From contig NZ_VENP01000033.1 of assembly GCF_006351005.1 (NCBI RefSeq), positions 1 through 37,569 of the forward strand: 37,569 nt of DNA, read 5' to 3'. Made by a program: the position numbers and the translations under genes. Origin of the DNA: Miniimonas arenae (lineage in GTDB: Bacteria; Actinomycetota; Actinomycetes; Actinomycetales; Beutenbergiaceae). Below the pieces are notes generated by a model, which was not told the origin of the DNA, did no database searches, and was given only the letters and a program-made list of their open reading frames with translations. Positions 36,270 through 37,569 of the stretch are shown piece after piece; the stretch's first letter is position 1, and each line of letters opens with the position of its first letter.

Positions 36270-37372
36270 CAGAGCGTCACCACGCTGCGCAGGACGTCGC
36301 CGCCGTGCATCTTCGCGAAGGCGGCCTCGACGTCGCCGATTCCGATGGTCTCGGTGACGAACGCCTCGAGCGGCAGGCGGCCCTGCAGGTAGAGGTCGAT
36401 GAGCAGCGGGAAGTCGCGCGAGGGCAGGCAGTCGCCGTACCAGGAGGACTTCAGTGCGCCGCCGCGGCCGAACACGTCGAGCAGGGGGATGTCGGGGATG
36501 CGCATCTCGGGCGTCGGGACGCCGACGAGCACGACGATGCCGGCGAGGTCACGCGCGTAGAACGCCTGCTGCCAGGTCTCGGGGCGTCCGACGGCGTCGA
36601 TCACCACGTCAGCGCCGTGGCCGTCGGTGAGGGCCTGCACTGCGGCGACGACGTCCTGGTCGCGGCCGTTGACGGTGTGCGTGGCGCCGAGCTCCTGGGC
36701 GGTGGCGAGCTTGCGGTCGTCGAGGTCGACGGCGATGATCCGGTTCGCGCCGGCCAGTCGCGCTCCCGCGATCGCCGCCGCGCCGACGCCGCCGCAGCCG
36801 ATGACGGCGACGGAGTCCCCGCGGGTGACGCCGCCGGTGTTGATCGCGGCGCCCAGGCCCGCCATGACGCCGCAGCCGAGCAGGCCGGCGACCTCGGGCT
36901 TCGCGGCCGGGTCGACCTTGGTGCACTGCCCGGCGGCGACGAGGGTGAACTCGGTGAACGCGCCGATGCCGAGGGCGGGGGAGAGCTCGGTGCCGGCCTG
37001 CGGGTCGCCATCCGCGAGCGCCATCCTCTGGGTCGCGTTGTGCGTGGCGAAGCAGTACCAGGGCCGGCCGCGGCGGCACGCGCGGCACTGCCCGCAGACG
37101 GCGCGCCAGTTCAGGACGACGTAGTCGTCGACGGCGACGTCGGTGACGCCCGGGCCGACCTCCTCCACGACGCCGGCGGCCTCGTGGCCGAGCAGGTAGG
37201 GGAAGTCCTCGCCGATGCCGCCCTCGCGGTAGTGCAGGTCGGTGTGGCAGACGCCGCACGCCTGCACGCGGACCACGGCCTCGCCGGGGCCGGGATCGGG
37301 CACGACGATCGTCGCGAGCTCGACCGGCGCGCCCTTGGCGCGCGCGATGACGGCGGTGCTGGTGCGGGGCAT
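36269..37372 (-). CDS. mscR: S-(hydroxymethyl)mycothiol dehydrogenase (mycothiol-dependent formaldehyde dehydrogenase)
   Basis: 367 residues. Zinc-dependent class III-type alcohol dehydrogenase that oxidises the formaldehyde-mycothiol adduct with NAD+; relatives also reduce S-nitrosomycothiol. Catalytic zinc ligands: Cys39 ([10 protein letters not shown]), His63-Glu64 (GHEAAG) and a Cys near 171 ([10 protein letters not shown]); structural zinc Cys93, Cys96, Cys99 and Cys107. The NAD motif is [12 protein letters not shown] perfect AAGGAG lies four bases before the ATG at 37372. The stop overlaps the hydrolase gene. Confidence 0.94.
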   Translation of the reverse strand: MPRTSTAVIARAKGAPVELATIVVPDPGPGEAVVRVQACGVCHTDLHYREGGIGEDFPYLLGHEAAGVVEEVGPGVTDVAVDDYVVLNWRAVCGQCRACRRGRPWYCFATHNATQRMALADGDPQAGTELSPALGIGAFTEFTLVAAGQCTKVDPAAKPEVAGLLGCGVMAGLGAAINTGGVTRGDSVAVIGCGGVGAAAIAGARLAGANRIIAVDLDDRKLATAQELGATHTVNGRDQDVVAAVQALTDGHGADVVIDAVGRPETWQQAFYARDLAGIVVLVGVPTPEMRIPDIPLLDVFGRGGALKSSWYGDCLPSRDFPLLIDLYLQGRLPLEAFVTETIGIGDVEAAFAKMHGGDVLRSVVTL

Positions 37373-37445
37373 GGGGCTCCTTCGTCCGTCGGTGCGCCGT
37401 CGGGCGTGGGCGCGTGCGCGACGTCGACGGCGAGGGTGCGGGTTG

Positions 37446-37451
37446 AGCCTA
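37446..37451 (-). promoter_or_regulatory. Likely -10 element of the mscR operon
   Basis: TAGGCT on the reverse strand, identical to the menF element; transcription would start near 37439, a leader of about 67 bases. No good -35. The DNA from 37452 to the window end (about 118 bases) shows no gene I can support. Confidence 0.45.
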
Positions 37452-37569
37452 GTTGGGTGCGTGGGTGGGTGCGCGGACCGGTGGGTGCCCGAGGCGCACT
37501 CCTGCCTGGCGCATGAGTGACGGCGCGCTAGGGGAGGATTGTCACGCTGTCCGCACGCAGCCAACCACC

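Noticed and set aside
37455-37485. G-quadruplex upstream of the mscR promoter
   Set aside because: Four GGG runs exist, but one loop is 13 bases, beyond the usual limit, in DNA where G-runs are common.

Overview
The window comes from a high-GC Gram-positive actinobacterium. A Cellulomonas/Cellulosimicrobium/Isoptericola-type organism is my best guess. The evidence is the very high GC content, many GTG starts and TGATG/ATGA stop-start overlaps, menaquinone genes, a geranylgeranyl-reductase-family gene directly before nuoA, an FprA-type ferredoxin reductase, and a mycothiol-dependent formaldehyde dehydrogenase (mycothiol is specific to actinobacteria). Genus is inference; there is no rRNA or tRNA gene here to settle it.

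Layout. Positions 1-65 are the end of a wall-anchored or membrane protein gene. From 136 to 27021 lies a respiratory block: menF (reverse) and menG (forward), a small membrane protein gene, then a tightly packed operon beginning at 3531 with a menJ-like reductase and nuoA to nuoN, running into a long-chain polyprenyl diphosphate synthase and a PrmC-related methyltransferase. A GH13 alpha-glucosidase, fprA and htpX follow. The block therefore places genes that make, prenylate-chain-build and saturate menaquinone around the genes of the complex that reduces it. Almost every junction from 3531 to about 22730 overlaps by a few bases or has a gap under 15 bases, so one long transcript from the promoter near 3400-3429 is likely.

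The rest is accessory. It has two small reverse-strand genes of unknown function (27305-27589 and a 42-residue membrane protein at 27733-27861), a LysR-type regulator, an APC-family permease, a two-gene MacB/LolCDE-type ABC system, a second APC permease of the cationic amino acid transporter type, and at the right end a reverse operon for mycothiol-dependent formaldehyde detoxification (mscR plus a metallo-beta-lactamase-fold hydrolase).

The structure not explained by genes is in the spacers. 2220-2433 holds seven copies of a 17-base motif in both orientations, including a perfect 48-base palindrome. 27038-27277 holds four direct and four inverted 21-base units. 22724-22768 holds a 16-base direct repeat. 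A GGGAC/GTCCC palindrome resembling a DevR/DosR-type site lies upstream of the nuo promoter. Within proteins, NuoG has lost all four expected N7 cluster cysteines and NuoE, NuoH and NuoJ carry long polar tails. I saw no defence system, CRISPR array, phage or transposase; apart from the repeat families this is mainly a conserved core-metabolism region.
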